NCBI GenBank assembly: GCA_016792685.1
Contig: JAEULQ010000069.1
Span: 1-51,218 of the forward strand
From: Tabrizicola sp.
Lineage (GTDB): Bacteria > Pseudomonadota > Alphaproteobacteria > Rhodobacterales > Rhodobacteraceae
Direction of reading: 5' to 3'
Length of the DNA stretch: 51,218 nucleotides
Position numbers and translations under genes: made by a program. Below the pieces are notes generated by a model, which did not search any database, was not told the DNA's origin, and saw only the letters and a program-made list of their open reading frames with translations. Positions within the stretch are counted from its first letter, which is position 1; each line of letters opens with the position of its first letter. Shown here one piece after another: positions 19,111-27,289 of the stretch.

Positions 19111-19643
19111 CACGCCTTCTCGCGCGAGGCGGTTTCCCAAGACACGACCTGGACGGCCATCCGGCCCCGCTTGCCTTCGATGATGCGCAATGCCACGGCC
19201 TCGCCAGCGGTCAGATCGGCAAAGCCGGACACGCGAAGCACCTCGGCATGCACGAAGACGTCTTCGGACCGACCGAAGACATTGGCAAAGCCAAAGCCCT
19301 TGCCCTTGTCGAACCACTTCACCCGCGCCGGCTCAAGCGCCAGGGCGAGGATGTCCGAACTCATCATCTGCGTGGCGTCTTCGCCAAAAGGAAGAACAAC
19401 GCCCTCTGGCGGATCAATGCGAGTCACTTCGACTGCCTGAACGCCGCGCTGTGTCCGCTGAACGCGGACTTCAATGCCTGCACCATCCGCCACCGAACCC
19501 TGCCCGAAGTTCCGAAGAACATTCGCATGCAGCAGAATATCGGCGTCCGTCTGGTCCGAAACGATGAATCCAAAACCCTTGGAAGGATCAAACCACTTAA
19601 CTCGACCATGCACAACTTGCATGACCTCTTCTTCGTCCGTCAT
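19110..19643 (-). CDS. Cold-shock protein with two CSD domains
   Basis: Two tandem cold-shock domains are visible, each with RNP motifs: VKWFDPSKGFGFIV with DILLHANVL at residues 14 to 45, and VKWFDKGKGFGFAN with DVFVHAEVL at residues about 107 to 140. They are joined by an acidic linker of about 30 residues. The protein binds single-stranded RNA or DNA. Duplicate-CSD proteins are common in alphaproteobacteria, in contrast to the single-domain Csp of enterics. GGGAGAAGG precedes the ATG by seven bases. A promoter-like TTGACA lies about 100 bases upstream, leaving a leader of roughly 70 bases that could mediate temperature control. Confidence 0.93.
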   Translation of the reverse strand: MTDEEEVMQVVHGRVKWFDPSKGFGFIVSDQTDADILLHANVLRNFGQGSVADGAGIEVRVQRTQRGVQAVEVTRIDPPEGVVLPFGEDATQMMSSDILALALEPARVKWFDKGKGFGFANVFGRSEDVFVHAEVLRVSGFADLTAGEAVALRIIEGKRGRMAVQVVSWETASREKA

Positions 19644-19718
19644 GTGCAGAGCCTTCTCCCCAGAACGAGCCCCCGGCCAAACAGATGCGGGAAAATCCGC
19701 GCCGGGTTCAAGGGGTTT

Positions 19719-19748
19719 TCATCACCTGATAGCCGGTTTTTCTGTCAA
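19719..19748 (-). promoter_or_regulatory. Putative promoter of the cold-shock gene
   Basis: On the minus strand a consensus TTGACA (19748 to 19743) is followed after 17 to 18 bases by a weak GTGATGA -10. It lies in the 116-base gap between pdxH and the cold-shock gene and points towards the latter. Confidence 0.35.
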
Positions 19749-19759
19749 GTCTTGGATAT

Positions 19760-20362
19760 TTACGGATTCAATCTTTCGACCTTCCACTCAGACCGGACCG
19801 AGTCCCGGCTCCACCGGAACCGGTCGTGCAGCCGGAAGGCTCCATCGGCCCAGAATTCGATCTCGACAGGGCGAATCCGGATTCCCCCCCAGAACGGGGG
19901 ACGTGGCGGGTTCGTGCCCTTTGTCACGGCAACCTTGGCGGCTTCGGCCATCAGCGCCTCGCGTGACGACAGCGGGCTCGACTGGCGCGAGGCCCAGGCG
20001 CCAAGCCGCGATTTGAGCGACCGGCTGGCGTAATACTCGTCCGCCTTCGGCCCGTCCTCGCGCTCGGTCGTGCCGCGAACGCGGATCTGCCGGCGCAGGG
20101 ATTTCCAGTGCAACACGAAGGCCGCCTTGCCCGAAGCCTCGATCTCCTGCCCCTTGGTCGAGCCATAGTTGGTGTAGAAGACGAAGGCGTCCTCCTCGAT
20201 CTCTTTCAGCAGCACCATCCGGACATTCGGCATGCCCGAAGGATCGACTGTCGCCAAGGCGATGGCGTTCGGATCATTCGGCTCCTGCGCCTCGGCCTCG
20301 GTCATCCAGGCCCGTGCCAGCGCGAATGGGTCGCTGCCAGCGAAGATTCCGCTTCGATCCAT
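19760..20362 (-). CDS. pdxH: Pyridoxamine 5'-phosphate oxidase
   Basis: FMN-dependent oxidase that makes pyridoxal 5'-phosphate from pyridoxamine or pyridoxine phosphate. Motifs include [26 protein letters not shown]-equivalent [19 protein letters not shown], the [12 protein letters not shown] segment, and the C-terminal [10 protein letters not shown] and DRFRW with ERLNP end. At 200 residues it is standard. It is divergent from fabI across 98 bases. Several PLP enzymes (kbl, two aminotransferases) lie nearby, although nothing indicates common control. Confidence 0.96.
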   Translation of the reverse strand: MDRSGIFAGSDPFALARAWMTEAEAQEPNDPNAIALATVDPSGMPNVRMVLLKEIEEDAFVFYTNYGSTKGQEIEASGKAAFVLHWKSLRRQIRVRGTTEREDGPKADEYYASRSLKSRLGAWASRQSSPLSSREALMAEAAKVAVTKGTNPPRPPFWGGIRIRPVEIEFWADGAFRLHDRFRWSRDSVRSEWKVERLNP

Positions 20363-20460
20363 CCGGAAACTCCTTGCCCCGGCGAAAGGTGCTGCCTTGA
20401 AGGGAGCCCCCTCTTCGCCTACACGTCGACTTTAACGAAAAGGTGGGCAAGGGGTCAGGA

Positions 20461-21291
20461 ATGTCAACCGGACTGATGCAGGGAAGGCGCGGCCTGATCA
20501 TGGGGCTTGCGAACGACAAGTCCATTGCCTGGGGCATCGCCCAGGCCGTCGCGGCGCAGGGGGCCGAACTGGCGTTCTCCTATCAGGGCGAAGCGCTGAA
20601 GAAACGGGTTGAACCGCTTGCGGAAAGCCTGGGGGTCCCGCGGCTTTTCGAATGCGACGTGTCCAGCGAGGAGAGCATGGATGCGCTTTTCGCCTGGCTC
20701 AAGGAAACCTGGGGCACGCTGGACTTTGTGGTCCATGCCATCGGGTTCTCCGACAAAAACGAACTGCGCGGCCGCTATGTCGACACCTCGCGCCAGAACT
20801 TCCTGATGTCGATGGACATCTCGGTCTATTCCTTCACGGCGATCTGCCAGCGCGCGGCGGTCCTGATGCCTGACGGGGGCAGCCTCCTCACGCTGACCTA
20901 TTACGGTGCGGAAAAGGTCATGCCGCATTACAATGTGATGGGCCTTTGCAAGGCCGCGCTCGAGGCCTCGGTCAAGTATATCGCCGAGGATCTGGGCAAG
21001 GACGGGATCCGGGTCAACGCGATCTCGGCCGGTCCGATCAAGACGCTGGCGGCTTCCGGCATCGGCGACTTCCGCTACATCATGAAGTGGAACGAGTTGA
21101 ACAGCCCGCTCCGCCGCAACGTGACCCAGGAAGAGGTCGGCAAGGCCGCACTTTACCTTCTGTCGGACCTCGGCTCGGGCACCACGGGCGAGAACCTGCA
21201 TGTCGATGCGGGCTATCACGTCGTGGGCATGAAAGCGATCGAGGCGCCGGACATCGACCTTCTGCAAGGCCGCAAAGAGGGTGGTCAGTGA
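20461..21291 (+). CDS. fabI: Enoyl-[acyl-carrier-protein] reductase (NADH)
   Basis: Catalyses the last reduction of each fatty-acid elongation cycle. It is a short-chain dehydrogenase with the FabI-specific GLANDKSIAWGIA nucleotide site, SSEESMDALF, HAIGFSDKNELRG and the catalytic Tyr-x6-Lys in HYNVMGLCKAALEAS. The start is the ATG at 20461 with AAGGGG upstream (276 residues); the frame extends to a GTG at 20443. The stop overlaps the GTG of the next gene, so the LysE exporter is translationally coupled. Confidence 0.95.
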   Translation: MSTGLMQGRRGLIMGLANDKSIAWGIAQAVAAQGAELAFSYQGEALKKRVEPLAESLGVPRLFECDVSSEESMDALFAWLKETWGTLDFVVHAIGFSDKNELRGRYVDTSRQNFLMSMDISVYSFTAICQRAAVLMPDGGSLLTLTYYGAEKVMPHYNVMGLCKAALEASVKYIAEDLGKDGIRVNAISAGPIKTLAASGIGDFRYIMKWNELNSPLRRNVTQEEVGKAALYLLSDLGSGTTGENLHVDAGYHVVGMKAIEAPDIDLLQGRKEGGQ

Positions 21292-21902
21292 GTGTTTCGG
21301 CCTTCATGATCTTTGTGGGGCTCGTCGTCTTCGCGGCGGTCTCGCCCGGGCCGGCGGTTCTCATGTCGGCCCGCACCGGTCTGACCGAGGGGATGCGGAC
21401 CGGCGTCATGCTGGCCATGGGCATCGGGGCCGGAGCGGTCTTCTGGGCTTCGGCAGCAATGTTCGGACTGAACATCCTCTTCGCCGCCGCGCCACCCCTG
21501 CTTTGGGCGCTGAAGATCGGCGGCGCGATCTATCTGCTCTGGATGGGCTGGAAGCTCTGGCAGAGCGCGACCGAGCCCTTTGTCACCACCGACACCCGCG
21601 CCGTGCCGCGGTCCGGCCTTTCGGCCTTTCGCCTTGGCCTTTTCACCCAGCTTGCCAATCCCAAGCCCGCGGTGATGTTCTCGGCCATCTTCCTCGGCAC
21701 TGTGCCGCAGGGCACGCCGCTCTGGACCTACGCGGCTCTTCTCGCGGTGATCTTCACCGCCGAGACGCTTTGGAACACGCTTGTCGCCCGCATCTTCTCG
21801 CTTGAGCGCACGCGGGCCGGATACATCAGCCTCAAGACCTTGATCGACCGCTGCTTCGGCGGGCTGCTCGCGGTTCTGGGCATCAAGATCGCTGCCACTT
21901 GA
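21288..21902 (+). CDS. LysE/RhtB-family amino-acid exporter
   Basis: A 204-residue membrane protein with about six hydrophobic segments. The family signature [21 protein letters not shown] is followed by a glycine-rich helix ([13 protein letters not shown]), a [10 protein letters not shown] helix and [18 protein letters not shown]. It exports amino acids or related metabolites; the substrate cannot be told from sequence. The GTG start overlaps the fabI stop (GTGA), which fixes the start because the frame is open inside fabI. gpt follows 11 bases later. Confidence 0.88.
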   Translation: MSVSAFMIFVGLVVFAAVSPGPAVLMSARTGLTEGMRTGVMLAMGIGAGAVFWASAAMFGLNILFAAAPPLLWALKIGGAIYLLWMGWKLWQSATEPFVTTDTRAVPRSGLSAFRLGLFTQLANPKPAVMFSAIFLGTVPQGTPLWTYAALLAVIFTAETLWNTLVARIFSLERTRAGYISLKTLIDRCFGGLLAVLGIKIAAT

Positions 21903-21913
21903 AGGAGGGGCCC

Positions 21914-22438
21914 ATGTCCGCCGACCGTCTGCCGCATGAAAAGGGATTTCACGTCAGCTGGGACCAGATCCACCGCGACGCGCGCGCGCTCGCCTGGCGG
22001 CTGGACGGCAAGGGCCCGGGCGAGGGCGGTACCTGGAAAGCGGTCGTCGGCATTACCCGTGGCGGTCTTGTCCCCGCGATGATCGTCAGCCGCGAGCTGG
22101 ACATCCGGGTCGTCGACACGATCTCGGTCAAATCCTACCATTCGGGCGGCGGGCAAGCCGATCAGCGCCGCGAGGCGCAGGTCATCAAGGCTCCGAATAC
22201 GGACCTGATGGGCGACGGGTCCGGTGTGCTGATCGTCGATGACCTTGTCGACAGCGGCAAGACGCTGGAGCTGATCCGCAGCCTTTATCCCAAGGCGCAT
22301 TTCGCCTGCGTCTATGCCAAGCCCGAGGGCGAGAAGCAGGCCGACACCTATATCACCAGCGTCAGCCAGGACACCTGGATCTTCTTCCCCTGGGATATGG
22401 CGCTGCAATATGTCCAGCCGATGCGCGGGGCAGACTGA
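21914..22438 (+). CDS. gpt: Xanthine-guanine phosphoribosyltransferase
   Basis: Purine salvage enzyme that joins PRPP to guanine, xanthine or hypoxanthine. It has the type I PRTase fold with [19 protein letters not shown], the PRPP loop [15 protein letters not shown], and a C-terminal [10 protein letters not shown] typical of Gpt. The ATG at 21914 has GGAGGGG six bases upstream; the product is 174 residues. Confidence 0.92.
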   Translation: MSADRLPHEKGFHVSWDQIHRDARALAWRLDGKGPGEGGTWKAVVGITRGGLVPAMIVSRELDIRVVDTISVKSYHSGGGQADQRREAQVIKAPNTDLMGDGSGVLIVDDLVDSGKTLELIRSLYPKAHFACVYAKPEGEKQADTYITSVSQDTWIFFPWDMALQYVQPMRGAD

Positions 22439-22512
22439 CCGCGCTTCGTTGCCACGCATGCGCTCCTTGCGGGCGCTGGGCACCACGACGAAAAGCGCAC
22501 GAGGAGTGCTTC

Positions 22513-23691
22513 ATGACCCTGCCGCTGAACCCCGCCTTCGCCGCGACCGAACCGCCACCGGTGATGGAAGCCCGGCGCTGGATCGAGGGCGTCGTCTTCC
22601 CGGCGGATCGCCCTCTGATCAACGTCAGCCAGGCCGCCCCCATCGACAGCCCGCCCCTGGGCCTGCGCCAGGCGCTGGCCGATGCCGCGCTGAACGATCC
22701 GAACGCGCATCTTTACGGCCCGGTCCTCGGCATGCCTGCGCTGCGCGAGGAAATCGCCCGCCAGTGGTCCGCGATCTATGGCGGTGACATCCGCCGCTCC
22801 CAGGTCGCGATCACGCAAGGCTGCAACCAGGCCTTCTGCACCGTGATGGCGACGCTGGCCGGGGCAGGGGACGAGGTGATCCTGACGACGCCCTGGTACT
22901 TCAATCACAAGATGTGGCTCGACATGGCCGGGGTCACGACGGTCCCATTGGAGACCGACGACAGCCTGATCCCTTCGGCCGAAGCAGCGGCGCGGCTCAT
23001 CACTGATCGGACCCGCGCGATCGTTCTGGTCAGCCCCAACAACCCCGGCGGGGTGGAATATCCGGCCGAAACACTAGCGGCTTTCCGCGACCTGGCGCGA
23101 GCCAATGGCATCGCGCTGATCGTTGATGAAACCTACCGCGACTTCGACAGCCGCACCGGCGCGCCGCACCAGCTTTTCGCCGATCCCGACTGGCCGGAAA
23201 CGCTGATCCATCTCTACAGCTTTTCCAAGGCCTACCGGCTGACCGGCCACCGCGTGGGCGCCGTAGTCGCCTCCGAGGCCCGGCTGGCCGAGGTCGAGAA
23301 ATTCCTCGACACCGTGGCGATCTGCCCCAGCCAGCTTGGCCAGATCGGCGCGCTTTGGGGGATGCGGAACCTTGCCCAGTGGCTGGCTGGAGAGCGGGAC
23401 GAAATCCTCGCCCGCCGCAAGGCGATGGTCGAAGGGTTCAAGACCCTGGCAGGCTGGAAGCTCCTCGGCTGCGGCGCCTATTTCGCCTATGTCCAGCATC
23501 CGTTCGACATGCCCTCGGACGTGCTTTGCAAGCGGCTGGTCAGCGAAGCCTCGCTGCTGATGCTTCCCGGAACGATGTTCCAGCCCGAGGGTTCGGAGGC
23601 CGGAAAGCGCCAGATCCGGATCGCCTTTGCCAATGTCGATGCCAAGGGCATTGCCGAAGTGATCCGCAGGCTCGCAGCCTTCCGGCCCTGA
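22513..23691 (+). CDS. Class I/II pyridoxal-phosphate aminotransferase
   Basis: Fold-type I PLP enzyme of 392 residues. The motifs are YGPVLGMPALREEIA, the cofactor-phosphate region GCNQAFCTVMATLA, VSPNNPGG, VDETYRDFD, and the Schiff-base lysine in SFSKAYRLTGHRVG; a conserved Arg lies in KRQIRIAFAN. It belongs to the aspartate/aromatic subgroup but the specific substrate is not readable. GAGGAGTG lies upstream of the ATG. It follows gpt by 74 bases in the same direction. Confidence 0.88.
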   Translation: MTLPLNPAFAATEPPPVMEARRWIEGVVFPADRPLINVSQAAPIDSPPLGLRQALADAALNDPNAHLYGPVLGMPALREEIARQWSAIYGGDIRRSQVAITQGCNQAFCTVMATLAGAGDEVILTTPWYFNHKMWLDMAGVTTVPLETDDSLIPSAEAAARLITDRTRAIVLVSPNNPGGVEYPAETLAAFRDLARANGIALIVDETYRDFDSRTGAPHQLFADPDWPETLIHLYSFSKAYRLTGHRVGAVVASEARLAEVEKFLDTVAICPSQLGQIGALWGMRNLAQWLAGERDEILARRKAMVEGFKTLAGWKLLGCGAYFAYVQHPFDMPSDVLCKRLVSEASLLMLPGTMFQPEGSEAGKRQIRIAFANVDAKGIAEVIRRLAAFRP

Positions 23692-23805
23692 GGCGGCAAG
23701 ACGCGAAACAGCCTGAAACGCTGGCCGGGTCGGCGCGATCTTGGTCTTGCCCGTCCCCGACCTTCCCACTATTCACCATGGCCACAACAACCCAGAGGCA
23801 GACCG

Positions 23806-25677
23806 ATGGCGACGACCGCGAACGAGGAAGCGAAACGCCCCAAGCGCAAGACGCAGGAAGTCGCGGTCTGGCTTCTCATGGGGATGCTGATCCTGGGCCT
23901 TGGCGGTTTTGGCGTGACCAGCTTTTCCGGCGGCGTGACCAGCATCGGCCGGGTCGGTGACACGGACATCAGCACCGAGGAATACGCCCGCGCGCTGCAG
24001 ACCCAGGTGAATGCCTTCTCGCAGCAGTTCGGGCAGCAGATTTCGACGCAGGAAGCGCTGGCCTTCGGGGTCGACAAGCAGGTGATCCAGGACGTCGTGA
24101 CCCGCGCGGCCCTGGACAACGAGGCCCATCGCGTCGGCATTTCAGTGGGCGACGAAGTTGTGGCCAGCCAGATCATGACCATGGACACCTTCAAGGGTGT
24201 TTCGGGCGAGTTCGACCGCGAGGCCTATCGCTTCGCCCTGGACCGGAACAACCTGACCGAGACGGAATTCGAAGGAAACCTGCGGCGGGACATCTCGCGT
24301 GAGCTTTTGCAGGGCGCCATCAGCGGCGGCATTACTGCGCCGAAACCTCTGACCGACACGCTTTACGCCTGGGTGGCAGAACGTCGTGGCTTTTCGCTTC
24401 TGCGTCTGGCCGAGGCGGATCTGACCGCGCCGCTGGCTATGGCCACTGATGCCGAGTTGAAAGCCCATTACGAGGCGAACATCGACCGCTTCACCAAGCC
24501 CGAGGCCAAGCGCATCACTTATGCCGCGCTTCTGCCCGAAGCGATCGCCAAGGATCAGCCGGTCGACGATGCCACGCTCCAGGACATGTATCAGGACCGG
24601 ATCGCGGAATTCGTCATCCCCGAGCGGCGGATCGTCGAGCGTCTGGTCTATCCCGATCAGGCGGCTGCGGACGCGGCCAAGGCAAAGCTCGATGCCGGAT
24701 CGGGCTTTGAAGAGCTGGTCGCCGAGCGCGGCCTGACCCTTGATGCCATCGACCTTGGCGATGTCACCCGCGAAGACCTGGGCGAGGCGGGCGAGCCCGT
24801 CTTCGCTGCCAGCGAAGGTTCTGTCGTCGGTCCGCTGCCGACCGATCTCGGCCCGGCGCTCTTCCGCGTGGTGACGACGCTTGCCGCCGAGGAGACGAGC
24901 TTTGAAGAAGCCCGCGAGACCCTGGCTATCGAAATCCAGACCGACGCCGCCCGGCGTCTGATCGCCGACAAGGTCGAAGAGATCGACGATCTTCTGGCCG
25001 GCGGCGCGACGCTTGAGGATCTGGTCAAGGATGTGGGCCTTGAACTGGCGACGCTAGACTTCGTTCCGGGCCAGCAAGGCGAGGCCGCGATCGAGGGCTA
25101 CCCAGCTTTCCGCGCTGCAGCCGAAGCAGTCCAGCCCGAAGATTTTTCGGAAGCGATCCTTCTGGAAGACGGCGGTGTCGTGGCGCTCCGGCTGGACGAG
25201 ATCGTCCCCGCGGCCCCGATCCCCTTCGACGAGGCGAAGGCCTCTGTTGCCGAAGACTGGCGCCGCGACGCGCTGGCCAAGGCGCTCTCGGCCCGCGCGG
25301 TCGAGATCAAGTCGGCAATCGAAGGTGGGGCAGCCATCGGTGGGTTCGGCATCGTCGATGTCACGCCCGAGATTTCGCGTGACGGTTTTGTCCCGGATGT
25401 GCCCGAAACCCTGCTGCCGGCCGTCTTCAAGATGGCCGAAGGCGACGTCCAGGTGATTGAAGCCGACGGTTTCGTGGGCGTGATCCGGCTAGACCGCATC
25501 CAGCCCGCCGCGACCGAGGGCGAGGACGCCACCGCCCTGCAGGAAGCCCTTTCGGCTCAGGTCCAGCAGGCAATCGCGGCGGATGCCTTCAACGCCTTCA
25601 CCCAGGCCCTGACCGCCGAGGCCGGGATCACGCTGGACCAGGCCGCGATCAATGCCGTTCACACGAGCATGCCCTGA
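23806..25677 (+). CDS. ppiD: Periplasmic membrane-anchored peptidyl-prolyl isomerase (PpiD/SurA-like)
   Basis: A 623-residue single-pass protein. Residues about 20 to 42 form the membrane anchor (VAVWLLMGMLILGLGGFG), and the rest is periplasmic. A SurA_N_3 chaperone region follows (VGDTDISTEEYARALQTQ, FDREAYRFALDRNNLTETEFE). A degenerate parvulin-like domain (KPEAKRITYAALLP, then AAADAAKAKLDAGSGFEELV) comes next, and then a long C-terminal chaperone part. The family assists folding of outer-membrane and secreted proteins. The stop overlaps trpE (TGATG), an unusual but recurrent partner in Rhodobacteraceae. Confidence 0.85.
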   Translation: MATTANEEAKRPKRKTQEVAVWLLMGMLILGLGGFGVTSFSGGVTSIGRVGDTDISTEEYARALQTQVNAFSQQFGQQISTQEALAFGVDKQVIQDVVTRAALDNEAHRVGISVGDEVVASQIMTMDTFKGVSGEFDREAYRFALDRNNLTETEFEGNLRRDISRELLQGAISGGITAPKPLTDTLYAWVAERRGFSLLRLAEADLTAPLAMATDAELKAHYEANIDRFTKPEAKRITYAALLPEAIAKDQPVDDATLQDMYQDRIAEFVIPERRIVERLVYPDQAAADAAKAKLDAGSGFEELVAERGLTLDAIDLGDVTREDLGEAGEPVFAASEGSVVGPLPTDLGPALFRVVTTLAAEETSFEEARETLAIEIQTDAARRLIADKVEEIDDLLAGGATLEDLVKDVGLELATLDFVPGQQGEAAIEGYPAFRAAAEAVQPEDFSEAILLEDGGVVALRLDEIVPAAPIPFDEAKASVAEDWRRDALAKALSARAVEIKSAIEGGAAIGGFGIVDVTPEISRDGFVPDVPETLLPAVFKMAEGDVQVIEADGFVGVIRLDRIQPAATEGEDATALQEALSAQVQQAIAADAFNAFTQALTAEAGITLDQAAINAVHTSMP

Positions 25678-27185
25678 TGCAGCTGCAGCCAGGTTTTGCC
25701 GAATTCGAAGCGGGCTGGAACGTCGGAAAGAACCAGATCGTCTGGGCCCGGCTTGCGGCTGACCTCGACACGCCTGTCAGCCTGATGCTGAAGCTCGGCG
25801 ATGCCCGGGCCGATACGTTCATGCTGGAATCGGTGACCGGGGGCGAGGTCCGGGGCCGCTATTCCATCGTCGGGATGAAGCCCGACCTCGTCTGGCAGTG
25901 CCACGGCGAGAAAAGCCGCATCAACCGCGAGGCCCGCTTCGACCGGCAGTCATTCACCGACCTGTCCGGCCACCCGCTGCAGACCCTGCGCGACCTCCTG
26001 GCCGAATGCCGGATCGAGATGCCCGAAGGCTTGCCCGCCGTTTCCGCCGGGCTTTTCGGCTATCTCGGCTATGACATGATCCGGCTGGTCGAGAACCTGC
26101 CGCAGGTGAACCCCGATCCCCTCGCCCTGCCGGATGCCGAATTGATCCGTCCTTCGGTCATCGCTGTCCTCGATGGGGTCAAGGGCGAAGTGACGGTCGT
26201 GGCCCCCGCCTGGGTCGCCTCGGGCCTTTCCGCCCGTGCGGCCTATGCGCAAGCTGCCGAGCGGGTGATGGACGCGCTCCGCGATCTCGACCGGGCACCT
26301 TCCGCGGCGCGCGATCTGGGCGAGGTCGCCCCGGTCGGTCCGGCACAATCGAACTTCACCCATGACGGCTACAAGGCCGCGGTCGAGAAGGCCAAGGAAT
26401 ACATCCGCGCGGGCGACATCTTCCAGGTCGTGCCCTCGCAGCGCTGGTCGCAGCGCTTCACCTTGCCGCCCTTCGCGCTTTACCGCAGCCTCCGGCGGAC
26501 GAACCCCTCGCCTTTCATGTTCTTCTTCAACTTCGGCGGCTTCCAGGTCATCGGCGCCAGCCCCGAAATCCTCGTCCGCCTTCGCGACGGCGAGGTCACC
26601 ATCCGCCCGATTGCCGGGACCCGGAAACGTGGCTCCACGCCCGAGGAAGACCGCGCGCTCGAGGCCGACCTTCTGGCCGATCCGAAGGAACGGGCCGAAC
26701 ATCTCATGCTCCTCGACCTTGGCCGCAACGACGCGGGCCGGGTGTCGAAAGTCGGCACCGTCCGTCCGACCGAGACCTTCATCATCGAGCGCTACAGCCA
26801 TGTCATGCATATCGTCTCGAACGTGGTAGGCGAACTGGCCGAGGGCGAAGACGCGCTGTCGGCACTGCTGGCGGGGCTTCCGGCCGGAACGGTTTCGGGC
26901 GCGCCGAAGGTCCGGGCGATGGAGATCATCGACGAACTCGAACCCGAAAAGCGCGGCATCTACGGCGGGGGCGTCGGCTATTTCGCCGCCAATGGCGAGA
27001 TGGACTTCTGCATCGCGCTGCGTACGGCGGTCCTGAAGGACGAAACGCTTTATATTCAGGCCGGTGGCGGCGTGGTCTATGACAGCGACCCGGAAGCCGA
27101 GTACCAGGAAACCGTCAACAAATCCAACGCCCTGCGTCGGGCCGCCGAAGATGCGGGCCGCTTCGCCGGTCGCAGCAACGGCTGA
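25677..27185 (+). CDS. trpE: Anthranilate synthase component I
   Basis: Makes anthranilate from chorismate with ammonia supplied by TrpG. The N-terminal domain carries the feedback-inhibition motif MLESVTGGEVRGRYS. The chorismate-binding domain shows IRAGDIFQVVPSQRWS, GASPEILVR, IAGTRKRGSTPEED, DLGRNDAGRVS, LPAGTVSGAPKVRAMEII and QAGGGVVYDSDPEAEYQE. At 502 residues it is complete. The ATG overlaps the ppiD stop, so expression follows ppiD and not the trpGDC genes 13 kb away. Confidence 0.97.
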   Translation: MQLQPGFAEFEAGWNVGKNQIVWARLAADLDTPVSLMLKLGDARADTFMLESVTGGEVRGRYSIVGMKPDLVWQCHGEKSRINREARFDRQSFTDLSGHPLQTLRDLLAECRIEMPEGLPAVSAGLFGYLGYDMIRLVENLPQVNPDPLALPDAELIRPSVIAVLDGVKGEVTVVAPAWVASGLSARAAYAQAAERVMDALRDLDRAPSAARDLGEVAPVGPAQSNFTHDGYKAAVEKAKEYIRAGDIFQVVPSQRWSQRFTLPPFALYRSLRRTNPSPFMFFFNFGGFQVIGASPEILVRLRDGEVTIRPIAGTRKRGSTPEEDRALEADLLADPKERAEHLMLLDLGRNDAGRVSKVGTVRPTETFIIERYSHVMHIVSNVVGELAEGEDALSALLAGLPAGTVSGAPKVRAMEIIDELEPEKRGIYGGGVGYFAANGEMDFCIALRTAVLKDETLYIQAGGGVVYDSDPEAEYQETVNKSNALRRAAEDAGRFAGRSNG

Positions 27186-27194
27186 ACCGGGCGC

Positions 27195-27261
27195 CGATTT
27201 CTTCAAAGAAATCGGATCGGAGCCTTCAAAGGCTCCGGTGCGGAATTTTCGAAAATTCCGC
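27195..27261. repeat. Triple palindrome element, copy 1
   Basis: Three near-perfect palindromes stand in a row in the 104-base gap between convergent trpE and the YibQ gene. They are 27195 to 27214 (arms CGATTTCTT/AAGAAATCG, loop CA), 27218 to 27237 (arms CGGAGCCTT/AAGGCTCCG, loop CA) and 27240 to 27261 (perfect, centre TTTTCGAAAA). The same first and second palindromes recur base for base at 49714 to 49733 and 49691 to 49710. Possible roles are bidirectional transcription end, mRNA stabiliser or mobile REP-like element. Confidence 0.85.
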
Positions 27262-27289
27262 CTCCCAGGACTGCCGCGTGCGCCCTTGC

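Noticed and set aside
27195-27261. CRISPR-like array
   Set aside because: The units are different palindromes spaced by two to four bases, not identical repeats with spacers.
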